Below are positions 17,705 through 25,591 of a DNA stretch of 64,000 bases, in pieces. Source of the DNA: Blautia luti (GTDB lineage: Bacteria; Bacillota; Clostridia; Lachnospirales; Lachnospiraceae); contig NZ_JAAITI010000020.1 of NCBI RefSeq assembly GCF_013304735.1, forward strand, positions 1 through 64,000. The letters are read 5' to 3'. The translations under genes and the position numbers were made by a program. Each line of letters begins with the position of its first letter. Within the stretch, counting starts at the first letter, position 1. Under the pieces are notes generated by a model that had not been told where the DNA came from, did not search any database, and saw only the letters and a program-made list of their open reading frames with translations.

Positions 17705-18054
17705 CCTTGTACCTCCTCGTCATTCTGCTCCGGCTCGTCATTGTGTTGTATTTCTCCGTTTGACTTTGTTCCCTTGACCGTTTTCACGGACTTAATGAGT
17801 GCCATCGCCCCGCCCTCGACTGATAGAAAACGGAATACATTCTCAATCAGTGTCGACGGTTCTGAACCCATCCGCAAAAACACAAATATCATCACGACTG
17901 TAAAGATAAATGCTGCAAGAATCAAAGTGAATACAACACGTTTCATGAACAGACCGGACACCTTTTTGTCATGTCTCTCTTTTCGCTCCCTTATCCGGTA
18001 CATTCTTTTCAGATGCCGGATTCTGATGCGTCGTTCCTGTTCTGTCATTCTCAT
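17701..18054 (-). CDS. Prophage small membrane protein with basic N-terminus
   Basis: 117 residues: very basic N-terminal 35 residues, one TM (RVVFTLILAAFIFTVVMIFVFL), then an acidic tail ending in EPEQNDEEVQG. Overlaps the holin start by four bases. Could be a second holin or regulator of lysis; no family assigned. Confidence 0.6.
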   Translation of the reverse strand: MRMTEQERRIRIRHLKRMYRIRERKERHDKKVSGLFMKRVVFTLILAAFIFTVVMIFVFLRMGSEPSTLIENVFRFLSVEGGAMALIKSVKTVKGTKSNGEIQHNDEPEQNDEEVQG

Positions 18055-18105
18055 GTATTGCCTCTTTTCTGTGAGGTTGATTCTTGCCTGTTCCCTGCCC
18101 TCCTG

Positions 18106-18411
18106 TTATCGGTCGGAATGTTGTTCTCCGTCCAGTCTCTTGTGATAACTCTTGAGTGACTGTTCCACTATGACAACACGCTCTCTCAATGTTTTCATCT
18201 CCTCACGGTTCTCTCTCGATTCCCGCTTGATGTCTTTGAGGTCATCTGCAATGTTCTCAAGTTTCACCATCACCATTGTGTCGGTTGTTGCTCTCTGTTC
18301 TGCATCTTCCTGTGTGTCCTTTTTCTCATTTCTCTGCTTGGAACAGATTCCGAAAAAGATTGCAAATGCAACAGATACTCCGGAGAGCAACAGGGATAAT
18401 TCAATCGTCAA
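18106..18411 (-). CDS. Hemolysin XhlA-like/holin-associated coiled-coil membrane protein
   Basis: TTG start at 18411, with AAAGGAG 9 bases upstream; the longer frame is shadow. 101 residues: one N-terminal TM (IELSLLLSGVSVAFAIFFGIC), then a long coiled coil (LENIADDLKDIKRESRENREEMKTLRERVVIVEQSLKSYHKRL). The domain order is reversed relative to classical XhlA, so the family match is only architectural. Overlaps the preceding gene by 11 bases. Confidence 0.6.
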   Translation of the reverse strand: MTIELSLLLSGVSVAFAIFFGICSKQRNEKKDTQEDAEQRATTDTMVMVKLENIADDLKDIKRESRENREEMKTLRERVVIVEQSLKSYHKRLDGEQHSDR

Positions 18412-18646
18412 CGGCGTTCTCCTTTCCGAACTCTGTCGCCTCGAGGTCGTCGGTGTCGCAGTATTTCCGCATGTGGTATTCGAGAACATCCATCTCCCTG
18501 TCTGTCTCCTCTACCTCCTGCCGGAGTTCCACTCTGACCGCCTCCTCGATTTTCGACTGTTCAATGATTGTTTGCTGCTTTTTCACGATTGCGGATAGAG
18601 TTTCCGTCACATCACACAATCGTGATATTATTTCAAGCGGACTCAT
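18401..18646 (-). CDS. Prophage coiled-coil protein, unknown
   Basis: 81 residues, mostly helical (SPLEIISRLCDVTETLSAIVKKQQTIIEQ), acidic C-terminus. Start codon overlaps the XkdX-like stop (ATGA). Conserved position between tail fibre/DGR genes and holin genes. It is shorter than known Avd proteins and lacks their basic face, so I do not call it Avd. Confidence 0.6.
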   Translation of the reverse strand: MSPLEIISRLCDVTETLSAIVKKQQTIIEQSKIEEAVRVELRQEVEETDREMDVLEYHMRKYCDTDDLEATEFGKENAVDD

Positions 18647-18786
18647 TCTGCACCACCGCCAGAGTATGCCTCCCCTGTGATGTATTCATATTCATCCACT
18701 GAAATACTACCCTTTGAGACACGCTCGGAAATCTGTTCCTTTGTGAGAGTGCCTTTTTTGTACATTCTTTTGAGACTTTCAACAAG
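18643..18786 (-). CDS. XkdX-family small phage protein
   Basis: 47 residues reading LESLKRMYKKGTLTKEQISERVSKGSISVDEYEYITGEAY, the XkdX pattern. The only in-frame starts near the expected N-terminus are TTG codons at 18786 and 18783; no good ribosome site precedes them. The ATG at 18796 is out of frame. Coupled translation or a start mutation is possible. Confidence 0.65.
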   Translation of the reverse strand, partial: LVESLKRMYKKGTLTKEQISERVSKGSISVDEYEYITGEAYSGGGAE

Positions 18787-18796
18787 CATTTTCATA

Positions 18797-19111
18797 CTAA
18801 ATCAACCCCTCCTCAATCAACTGCTGTGTGTATTCGTCAATGACTGCATCTTTCTGAAACTGTGTCACGGATTCAACGATTCCTGTTGTGTTGGATGCAA
18901 CAACCTCCTGCATGAGCGTCAATCTGTCATATTCCTCCCGTGACATCTCACGCTCCTCTCGCTGCCATCCGGTGATTTTCTTTCCGTCTGCATCCTCTTT
19001 CGTTGCTTTCTTGATATTGCGTCTCTGATATACCGTTGTCGGTGACGCTGTTGTGTCGAACTCCTCCGGCTGTTCTGCCTCCGTTCCGAACACTTCTCTC
19101 CATTCTTTCAT
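18797..19111 (-). CDS. Prophage tail-region protein, unknown
   Basis: 104 residues (MKEWREVFGTEAEQPEEFDTTASPTTVYQRRNIKKATKED..SREEYDRLTLMQEVVASNTTG). ATG follows AAAGGAG. Acidic, no TM. It overlaps the 3' end of the reverse transcriptase frame by 164 bases, which is unusual; one of the two frames probably ended earlier in the ancestor. No function assigned. Confidence 0.65.
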   Translation of the reverse strand: MKEWREVFGTEAEQPEEFDTTASPTTVYQRRNIKKATKEDADGKKITGWQREEREMSREEYDRLTLMQEVVASNTTGIVESVTQFQKDAVIDEYTQQLIEEGLI

Positions 19112-20246
19112 GTTTTTCTCGCTCCTTTCGCTTTGAATGTTTGCTAACTATTTTCTTTAATTTCTTAACATTCACATAAGGCTTGACCCTTTGCAGGTAC
19201 ATGTCGTATGTGTCTGTATTGCTCAAGTAACCCATGTATGACAGAATTGCGGTTGCATCGTACCATGTGATTTTCTCTTTCTTTGCGACACGGTTGACTT
19301 TCCGTGTGCAACTCAACATGATGCTTTCCCGCAGAATCGTCTTGTCGTGATAGAACTGGAATCCCATGAAATCGAGTGGTCTCCCTTTTCTCTTTCCGGT
19401 CTTTTTCTCTGTGTAATCGAACCGGAACACCTGCCAGTTTCCTTTCATCTGCAAGTTGAACTTTTCTCTCAAGAATCTCTCAATCTCCTGCTGCATCCTG
19501 TGGAGTTCCTTTTTGTTCTTTCCGAACACCACCATATCATCCATATACCGGATATAATGCACCGCTTTCAACTGCTCTTTGATGAAATGGTCGAGAGGCT
19601 GCAACATGAAATTTGACAACCACTGCGACGTGTAAAACCCTAAAGGCAACCCGACCTCGCTCCCATCAATTATCAGTTCGAGGATGTACAACATTCTCTC
19701 GTCTCTGATTTTCTTCTTGAGCCACGCTTTCAAGACATCATGGTCAACACTCTCGAAAAAGTGTCGAATATCCATCTTGAGAACATATTTGCAGTTCTTT
19801 TTGTCTCGCTGAATCCACCTCTCGATGTACTTTTTCCCATAATGAGCACCCCTGTTCGGTACGCTCCCACATGAGAACTCATACATCCCTTTCATGAAAA
19901 TGTCATAACACGCAGAGACGACAATGTGATGAATCACCTGCTCATAATTGTATCGAGGTTTCTCAATCATTCTCACTTTCCTGCTTGTTCCCTCGTTGAT
20001 GCAGACTTTTCCGTGTCTTGATGGTTTCCATGCCTTTTCCGGATGTGGTATGTCGTACCCCTCCGGTGCAGTGTTCTCAAGTTGCTCGACGACGTTCTTG
20101 ACATGTCTCTGAATGTTGGTCGGCTCTAATATCACCGCAACGTCCGGACGCTCTGTCTTGCCCTTTGCTGCTTTATGAAATTTTTGCTCAACATTGCTAT
20201 GTTCTAACATAGGCTTGTACAGGTTATTGACGGATTTCTTTCCCAT
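18948..20246 (-). CDS. DGR reverse transcriptase
   Basis: Start set at MGKKSVNNLY (20246), 10 bases after TTGAGGTGA; the frame opens at 20258. About 432 residues. Motif A KMDIRHFFES near 157, the DGR-specific LGFYTSQ (LGxxxSQ) near 202, catalytic YMDD near 234, and MGFQF near 290. It copies the template repeat RNA with adenine errors, feeding the variable repeat of the gene upstream. No maturase or endonuclease domain. The last 50 residues overlap another gene and are probably not family sequence. Encoded directly after the template repeat. Confidence 0.95.
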   Translation of the reverse strand: MGKKSVNNLYKPMLEHSNVEQKFHKAAKGKTERPDVAVILEPTNIQRHVKNVVEQLENTAPEGYDIPHPEKAWKPSRHGKVCINEGTSRKVRMIEKPRYNYEQVIHHIVVSACYDIFMKGMYEFSCGSVPNRGAHYGKKYIERWIQRDKKNCKYVLKMDIRHFFESVDHDVLKAWLKKKIRDERMLYILELIIDGSEVGLPLGFYTSQWLSNFMLQPLDHFIKEQLKAVHYIRYMDDMVVFGKNKKELHRMQQEIERFLREKFNLQMKGNWQVFRFDYTEKKTGKRKGRPLDFMGFQFYHDKTILRESIMLSCTRKVNRVAKKEKITWYDATAILSYMGYLSNTDTYDMYLQRVKPYVNVKKLKKIVSKHSKRKEREKHERMERSVRNGGRTAGGVRHNSVTDNGISETQYQESNERGCRRKENHRMAARGA

Positions 20247-20385
20247 CTTTCTTATCACCTCAAGGTCTTTCTGATATTCTTACTCGACCCTGCCTGCATC
20301 GGTATCATTTCCACTGGTTAGGTGTATTTCAACACCCTGCGGTGTAGGAAAAAGGTATGCTTTTGGTTAAATGCTCCATAATTTG

Positions 20386-20498
20386 ATAAGATTGGCTCGC
20401 CACGATGTTCGTGTTCACGTTCGTCGCAGGGTTGTTCACATTCCAGTACGACAAACCGCACTTCGACCCGTTGCCACGGTTGCCACCGAACAGGGCAA
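20386..20498 (-). ncRNA. DGR template repeat (TR)
   Basis: 113 bp aligned without gaps to 20728-20840. 13 differences, each at a T on the plus strand, i.e. an A on the coding strand: 13 of 26 template adenines changed, 0 of 87 other positions. Read in the target frame it is rich in AAC codons (NRGN, NVNN, NVNTN), the classic DGR design. It lies between the target gene and the RT gene. Confidence 0.96.
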
Positions 20499-20703
20499 GG
20501 ACGCACACCGATTCCCCTGTCATGTCAAGGTCATCTTTTTGTCATGTCGGAGATTCTATCACAATTTTTTCTGTTTGTGTCGGATGTGCCTCCCGTTTCC
20601 ATCATCGTGGAAAATCCTTGTCATACCGGACACCTCGGAGGGTAAACCCTCCGAACCTCCCTTTTTATTGCGGGGGAGTATCTCCCCCGTTCCCCCTCGC
20701 TGC
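20499..20703. other. DGR intergenic region with hairpins
   Basis: Holds a perfect 8-bp hairpin CGGGGGAG-tat-CTCCCCCG (20671-20689). No avd-like ORF: the long frames here are shadows of the target gene or template. The second hairpin GCTGC-TTAC-GCAGC (20699-20712) sits on the target stop codon, about 16 bases beyond the variable repeat, where DGR targets often carry a recognition hairpin. Confidence 0.55.
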
Positions 20704-21942
20704 TTACGCAGCAGCAACAGGCGGTTTACAAGAAAGGCTCGCCACGATGTGCGTGGACACGTACGTCGCAGGGTTGCCCACAAACCAGTACGACAAACCG
20801 CACTTCGACCCGTGGCCACGGTAGCCACCGAACAGGGCAACTGCAACAATCGTATTGTTGAACCATAACCCATCACATTCGTATGTGGTCTCACTTCCGG
20901 ATGCAACGGTCGGGATTCTTCCGATGTCGGATGCCATTTCCATTCTTGAACAGTAGCCTCCGGATGTTCCGGACGGTGTCAGTCCTGTGTTTGTGTACCC
21001 CGCACCTGTTGAGTTGTACGGAGGAACTGCTTTCACATGATACACTCCGTTGATAAGCAGCAGACCTCTCAAACGTTTCCAGTAGTTCGCAAAGAAGTTC
21101 TCGCAGTAAAATACTTTGACTGACTGTGTGGTCGATGTATAACCGAAAAACTGTCCTTTTCCGTTGAGTGTTCCGGTCTGCAAGAAATTGTCGGACTGAC
21201 TGTTTCCGTTTCCAAACTTGCCTTGTGAGTTGGTGCTACATGTAATCATCGTACACATTTCATACATGAGGTTGATTTCAGAAAATGACTGTTTATCCCA
21301 TCTGTCGCCGTTCTGCTTTGCTGCGGTCGTCTCCTGCTCGTCTGTCATGGACGCTGTCGGTGTGAGACCGGAGAGTGAACGCATCCTGTTGTTGACAACC
21401 GAACCCTCGTACATCGGGAAATATGTCACAGGCAGGACATTTCCGTCTGCGTCGGTGTGTGCGTATGCTTTGTATGTGTCATCGTACTGCTCCTCACAGA
21501 ACACAACAAAATGATAATTGTTCTGTGTCCATCTCTTGACCCAAATCAGAGGAATCTCGGACATTGCATTTCCACCGTATGATGTTTTTGTGATGTCCGA
21601 TGCTCCTCCGTTCAGCTTGAGAGCATGGTTTTCATGATTCAGTTCATAGTCAACCGTTCCGTCAGTTCTTACCATGACCGGACGGTTTTTCTTTACGAAC
21701 CAAATATCTCCCCAGTCTCCATAATCGAACCCGCCTCCTGCGAAATTCATTCCTGCGGGTGTCATTCCAACCGCATCATAAAGATATTTGACACGGGTTG
21801 CCGGATTGCTGTCGAGGAGGTTGATTCTCATTCCGTATCTTTTCGGTTTTGCTTTTGCGTCCTCGATAATTTTCTTTGTGTTGGAAAGAATCTCCTGCGA
21901 CGTGGATTCTTTCGCCATGAATATTCTGTCACCTGCTGCCAT
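20704..21942 (-). CDS. DGR variable protein (tail-fibre/adhesin, C-type-lectin-like end)
   Basis: 412 residues. The N-terminal part (MAAGDRIFMAKESTSQEILSN) suggests trimeric attachment to the tail. The C-terminal domain includes GLLLINGVYHVKAVPPYNSTG, ECDGLWFNNTIVAVALFGG and GSKCGLSYW, typical of C-type-lectin folds of DGR targets. The variable repeat encodes about residues 368-405. Variable sites versus template: N to Y, H, F, G, Y, S, H, plus Q to L and Y to C. It would display a diversifying receptor-binding surface. Start overlaps the preceding stop (TAATG), with AAGGAGG upstream. Confidence 0.93.
   Translation of the reverse strand: MAAGDRIFMAKESTSQEILSNTKKIIEDAKAKPKRYGMRINLLDSNPATRVKYLYDAVGMTPAGMNFAGGGFDYGDWGDIWFVKKNRPVMVRTDGTVDYELNHENHALKLNGGASDITKTSYGGNAMSEIPLIWVKRWTQNNYHFVVFCEEQYDDTYKAYAHTDADGNVLPVTYFPMYEGSVVNNRMRSLSGLTPTASMTDEQETTAAKQNGDRWDKQSFSEINLMYEMCTMITCSTNSQGKFGNGNSQSDNFLQTGTLNGKGQFFGYTSTTQSVKVFYCENFFANYWKRLRGLLLINGVYHVKAVPPYNSTGAGYTNTGLTPSGTSGGYCSRMEMASDIGRIPTVASGSETTYECDGLWFNNTIVAVALFGGYRGHGSKCGLSYWFVGNPATYVSTHIVASLSCKPPVAAA
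20728..20840 (-). repeat. DGR variable repeat (VR)
   Basis: Copy of the template at offset 342. The invariant run CATCGTGGCGAGCC on the coding strand lies near the 3' end, where the initiation-of-mutagenic-homology element is expected. Three further adenine-site differences lie beyond it (20729, 20734, 20735), either true mutagenesis or IMH/IMH* divergence. Confidence 0.95.
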
Positions 21943-22328
21943 TATTCACTTGCCTCCTTTGTGATTTCCTCAAAATACAACGTACCGTTTGAGATACCCA
22001 TTCGATACTTGATTTGCGTCGCATCGTCCTCCAGTTCGACAGTCGTTGCCAGTGCTTTCATTTCTGCAAGCAACTCCGTTCCCTTTTTGACCATGTCGTC
22101 ATAGTACGTTTTTGCATCTTCGTCCATTCCGGTCTTGATTTCTCTGACCTCCTCGATGTCAAATGCGACAGGGAGGCTCATGAACTCGGTCGAACCGTTA
22201 CCGATTCGGATGATTCTGTGACCGCTTGTCGTGGTTTCGAGACCCAGTTCTCCATCATCGAGAACCCTCTTGCTCTCCGTCCACTCTGCGGTCGTTCCCT
22301 TTTTCAGAGTGATTGTTGCTGTTGCCAT
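21942..22328 (-). CDS. Tail fibre N-terminal/appendage protein
   Basis: 128 residues opening ATATITLKKGTTAEWTESKRVLDDGELGLET, the entry motif of phage hyaluronidase-like tail fibres. A helical middle and a short beta end follow. It probably anchors or precedes the variable fibre at the baseplate. GAGGTG ribosome site upstream. Confidence 0.75.
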   Translation of the reverse strand: MATATITLKKGTTAEWTESKRVLDDGELGLETTTSGHRIIRIGNGSTEFMSLPVAFDIEEVREIKTGMDEDAKTYYDDMVKKGTELLAEMKALATTVELEDDATQIKYRMGISNGTLYFEEITKEASE

Positions 22329-22345
22329 TCTTTTTCACCTCTTTC

Positions 22346-23377
22346 TCAAATTGTGTGTGACGTTCCTGCGATGTACTTGTCATAATCGGTCGTGAACGGT
22401 GTTCCTCCCTTGACAAGCAGGAGGTCGGTTGATTTTGGTGTTCCTCCATCCACATTGATGTTGATGTCCGTCTCAAGTTCTCTGATGCGTTCATAATAGT
22501 CTTTGACTGCTGCCAGTATCGCATCAAGACCGGACTGACTGATGATGATTTTGTTTGCCTCCTCGGTCGCTGTCAGACATTTCTTTGTCTCAACAAGATT
22601 GATGATTTCTGCTGTGTACGACCTGTATGGTTTGGAAAGTTCGTCCAGTTTCGCCTCCGCATCCTCTTTCAGTGATTCCGCATCCGTGTATCTTTCATCT
22701 TTCCACGTCATCGTTTTCACTTTCTTTGAATACTGGTGATTCTCAACATAATTTTTCCCGTCGATATTCAGCATCAATCCATCTTTCCCTATCGGAATGA
22801 GCCTTGTTGCAAAGTCGTATGAGTTTGACTGCACCTGCAACCGCTTGAGGTTCAGACGTTCAATGAAATATGCTCCTCTGTCCTCTCCGTATTTCTCATA
22901 TACCGAAATTCCCTTGTTCAGAGAATCGAACACCATCTCGCATCTATACGTTGTAATTGCCTGTTGAGCGACATCCCATGCAGAACAGTTCTGCTCTATC
23001 CGGATTGTTCTCTTTTTGGAAACATCGCACCGGATGACTTTCCATCCAGTTCCGTCGATTGCCTCTGTTAGACATTCATCGACCGTCTTTTCCACAGTCT
23101 CGAATCCCTGCGGATATTGTTTGCCCTCCAGTTCCTCGACGTTCAATGTTCCGGTGCATTTGTACCATTCCCCGCTCGGCTCGACCTGCTTGATAACAAA
23201 TTCGTCCGTGTCGGTTCTGATATATCCCTCCTCTTTGATGTCCGTCGCATACCTGTTTGTCTTTCGGAACTCGAATGTGATTTCCTTATCTCCAGTCTTG
23301 AGAGTGCTTGTGATGCACGTTTCTTTTATTCCGGATAAAATACACACCTTTTCGTGTGAATCATTGTACAAATCCAT
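22346..23377 (-). CDS. Tail hub/endopeptidase-like protein (Tal, gp44-type)
   Basis: Start at MDLYNDSHEK (23377), 7 bases after AGGAGGCGG. 343 residues with the siphovirus hub/minor structural fold, centred on the conserved SAWDVAQQAITTYRCEMVFDSL region and a helical C-terminus. No peptidase C-terminal domain. Follows Dit, as in baseplates of Gram-positive siphophages. Confidence 0.8.
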   Translation of the reverse strand: MDLYNDSHEKVCILSGIKETCITSTLKTGDKEITFEFRKTNRYATDIKEEGYIRTDTDEFVIKQVEPSGEWYKCTGTLNVEELEGKQYPQGFETVEKTVDECLTEAIDGTGWKVIRCDVSKKRTIRIEQNCSAWDVAQQAITTYRCEMVFDSLNKGISVYEKYGEDRGAYFIERLNLKRLQVQSNSYDFATRLIPIGKDGLMLNIDGKNYVENHQYSKKVKTMTWKDERYTDAESLKEDAEAKLDELSKPYRSYTAEIINLVETKKCLTATEEANKIIISQSGLDAILAAVKDYYERIRELETDININVDGGTPKSTDLLLVKGGTPFTTDYDKYIAGTSHTI

Positions 23378-23388
23378 CTGACCGCCTC

Positions 23389-24093
23389 CTATAACCACAT
23401 AGGTTTGTATTGAATTGTTACGATTGCATTTTTATCCGAAAAAATGATGTGATGTTCTTTATCCTTTCCGGTTTTCAGATACGGAAATTCAAACATTTCC
23501 ACATCTTTGAATTTGTTTTCGCCATCCATTGTTACGAATCCGGTCTCTCCATCAATCACGACTGTCGCACCTCTCGGAATTGTCTTTATTGTTATTTCAT
23601 CCGAAAGACCGTTGATTTTCATTGTCTCGATGTATTCCAGTGCTGTGATTGTCAATCTGCATGGTGTCCACCTGTTTCCTTTTGTCTCGAAAATTATTTC
23701 ATTTTTCTCCTGCCACGAGATTGTCACATCGTCGCTAAACCAGTACCCCGTGAACTTGAACGATGACTTGTATCTCTCTTTTGAGATTGTCTTTTCCGGT
23801 GCATTCGCTGTCATAAATCCCTTGAATTTTCTCCGATATCCGTCAAGTGTCAAAACAACACCTTTTTGCAGGAGTGCATTGAAGTCGCTAATATGTGTCA
23901 TGACTTCATCTCTGTCTTTGCCTCTGAAAAGCACCTCAACCGTGATTCCGGACAGTGGTGTATATGTCTCTGATTCTGACGGAATCAAAGCACCCTCGAA
24001 CATGTCCACTGTCACGGTTGTTTGAGGAGGTGTAAACTCGACCGATAACTGTTTTGCATCAAATTCTCGAATGTCTGTGCTATCTATTTTCAT
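23389..24093 (-). CDS. Distal tail protein (Dit)
   Basis: 234 residues. The N-terminus is beta-rich (SVEFTPPQTTVTVDMFEGALIPSES), followed by LFRGKDRDEVMTHISDFNALL and a C-terminal galectin-like half. Order tape measure-Dit-hub-fibre matches siphovirus tail tips. ATG preceded by GAGGAGG. Confidence 0.82.
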   Translation of the reverse strand: MKIDSTDIREFDAKQLSVEFTPPQTTVTVDMFEGALIPSESETYTPLSGITVEVLFRGKDRDEVMTHISDFNALLQKGVVLTLDGYRRKFKGFMTANAPEKTISKERYKSSFKFTGYWFSDDVTISWQEKNEIIFETKGNRWTPCRLTITALEYIETMKINGLSDEITIKTIPRGATVVIDGETGFVTMDGENKFKDVEMFEFPYLKTGKDKEHHIIFSDKNAIVTIQYKPMWL

Positions 24094-24096
24094 TCC

Positions 24097-25020
24097 TTAC
24101 CTCCTCTTTTTGTGTGCTATCGCTAGATTGTCACTCACCTTGTCAGTGGTCACATTTGCGACCTCCTCGCTGTCGATATATGTGTGTACCTCCACTGTTG
24201 CATTGATATTCTGATTGATTGTTTGTATCTTTCTGTCAAGTATTGTATTGAGTTTCGCGTAAAACTCTGCAAGTGGCAAGATTGCCTCGTCACCCGCCTC
24301 GCCTCCTACCATGAGGCTGTTGCCGTTGATTCCGAACACGGTCGGATTTGTCATAATACCACCGGATTTGTACCACTGAATCGAGAATGACGGGAGCGAA
24401 CCTTTTCCTCCAATTCCGAACGGTGCAACGCCTCCGGACACGCTGATGTGTGGCAAGTTCAAATGTGGCAATGACCATTTGAAATTGAACGCCGATTTGA
24501 TTCTTGACAATGCACCTGTCACCGCTCCGTGTGCGGATTCCATCTTTGAGGAGAACGATGATTTGATGCTCTCCATCGCAGACGATGCGGTCGATTTTGC
24601 ACTCTCTAATTTGCTTGAGAACGCCGATTTGATGCTGTCAAGTTTCCCGCCTGTCAGAGTGTTCGCCGTACTCATGAGAGAGTTCATTGTGTCCTTTACG
24701 CCTGTGAACGTAGCAGACACGATTCCCTTGATTCCCCCGCCTTTTTCACTGTATGCAGATTTCATATTATTGAGTTTCGTTGAAACATTGGACTTTGCTG
24801 TCTCCATGAGTGAGGTTGCCTTGTCCTTTATGTTCGTGAAATCCGTCGACCATTTCGTTTTTATCTCCGAAACCTTTGAGGAAAATCCGGATTTGATTTC
24901 TGTCAATTTATTCGATGTATTATTTTTCCATTCCGTCATTTTTGTGGTGACGGTGGTTTTCATGTTCTCCCAACCTGTTGAAACATTTGACTTGCACTGG
25001 TAGTCCTGTGATTCCGTCAA
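24097..25020 (-). pseudogene. C-terminal part of tape measure protein
   Basis: 307 residues of helical WxxMK/IKSxFSS repeats (SGFSSKVSEIKTKWSTDFTNIKDK, shown shortened as SGFSSKVSEIKT), then the globular end GVAPFGIGGKGS..GGIMTNPTVFGINGNSLMVGGE and a final helix. Tape measure proteins are usually 800-1500 residues with a TM-rich centre; that N-terminal majority is missing. The frame starts at TTG inside portal-derived sequence, so it is a deletion product. Confidence 0.85.
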
Positions 25021-25591
25021 AGCTGAATGATGTCTTGAAATGCATCACCTCGTCTGTACTAAACACATATTGACGACCGGATGTCGGGTCTGTGTAGACG
25101 TACCACAAACGCCCCACTCCTGCGAATATCCCTGCATCATCAACGACTATCTGCACACAATTTGACTGCATGACCCACAAATCAACGATTTTTATTTCAC
25201 CGCCGAATTTCTTTCGGTCAAACTTCTTTCTCATATACACATAGCCGTTTCCGTAATGGTTGCGGTTGATTTCAACCGTGTTCCAAAATGTTGTTGGTGT
25301 CATGAACGGATTCGGTCTTTTTGAGAGCAGTTTTGATGTATCTGTCGCCTCTGCCTCAATGATTCCCTTGTCCGTTTTCTGATAATATTTGATAGGCATT
25401 TTTGCAAGGGTTTCTGACAGCATCTTGAGACATGTGAAATATGTGACCTCTGATGTCGGTTTCCCTTTTCTTTTCAGTCCTATTCGCTCAAGGAACGACG
25501 GTGAGTTCAATGTCATTTTCCCTCCGTCGTTCTGTGGTTCGCCTCTCCACCAATTTGAAATTTTTACTCCCAATCTCTGAAACGGATTCAT
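24920..25591 (-). pseudogene. HK97-type portal protein, 3' truncated by fusion
   Basis: About 195 portal residues (MNPFQRLGVKISNWWRGE.., SEVTYFTCLKMLSETLAKMPI, RNHYGNGYVYMRK, DEVMHFKTSFSFDGITG), about half of the usual 400. The frame then enters tape-measure DNA out of register (LPVQVKCFNRLGEHE). The junction is near 25010-25025. Everything from mid-portal to mid-tape-measure has been removed. Confidence 0.88.

Noticed and set aside
18948-20246. Group II intron or retron reverse transcriptase
   Set aside because: No intron RNA domains, maturase or endonuclease part and no msr/msd. LGxxxSQ plus the adenine-mutated repeat define a DGR.
20329-20523. 64-residue minus-strand ORF over the template repeat
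   Set aside because: It is the template read in the target frame (GGNRGNGSKCGLSYW). No ribosome site, and it is explained by TR-VR homology, not by coding.
20671-20689. GGGGGAG hairpin as intrinsic terminator of the variable gene
   Set aside because: No T-run follows on either strand; left as a possible DGR structure.
20559-20906. 115-residue minus ORF as a candidate Avd gene
   Set aside because: Most of it lies in the target gene in another frame, it is rich in Arg/Thr/Cys from GC-rich shadow codons, and it has no ribosome site.
21942-22328. Second DGR target
   Set aside because: No similarity to the template repeat and no C-type-lectin end.
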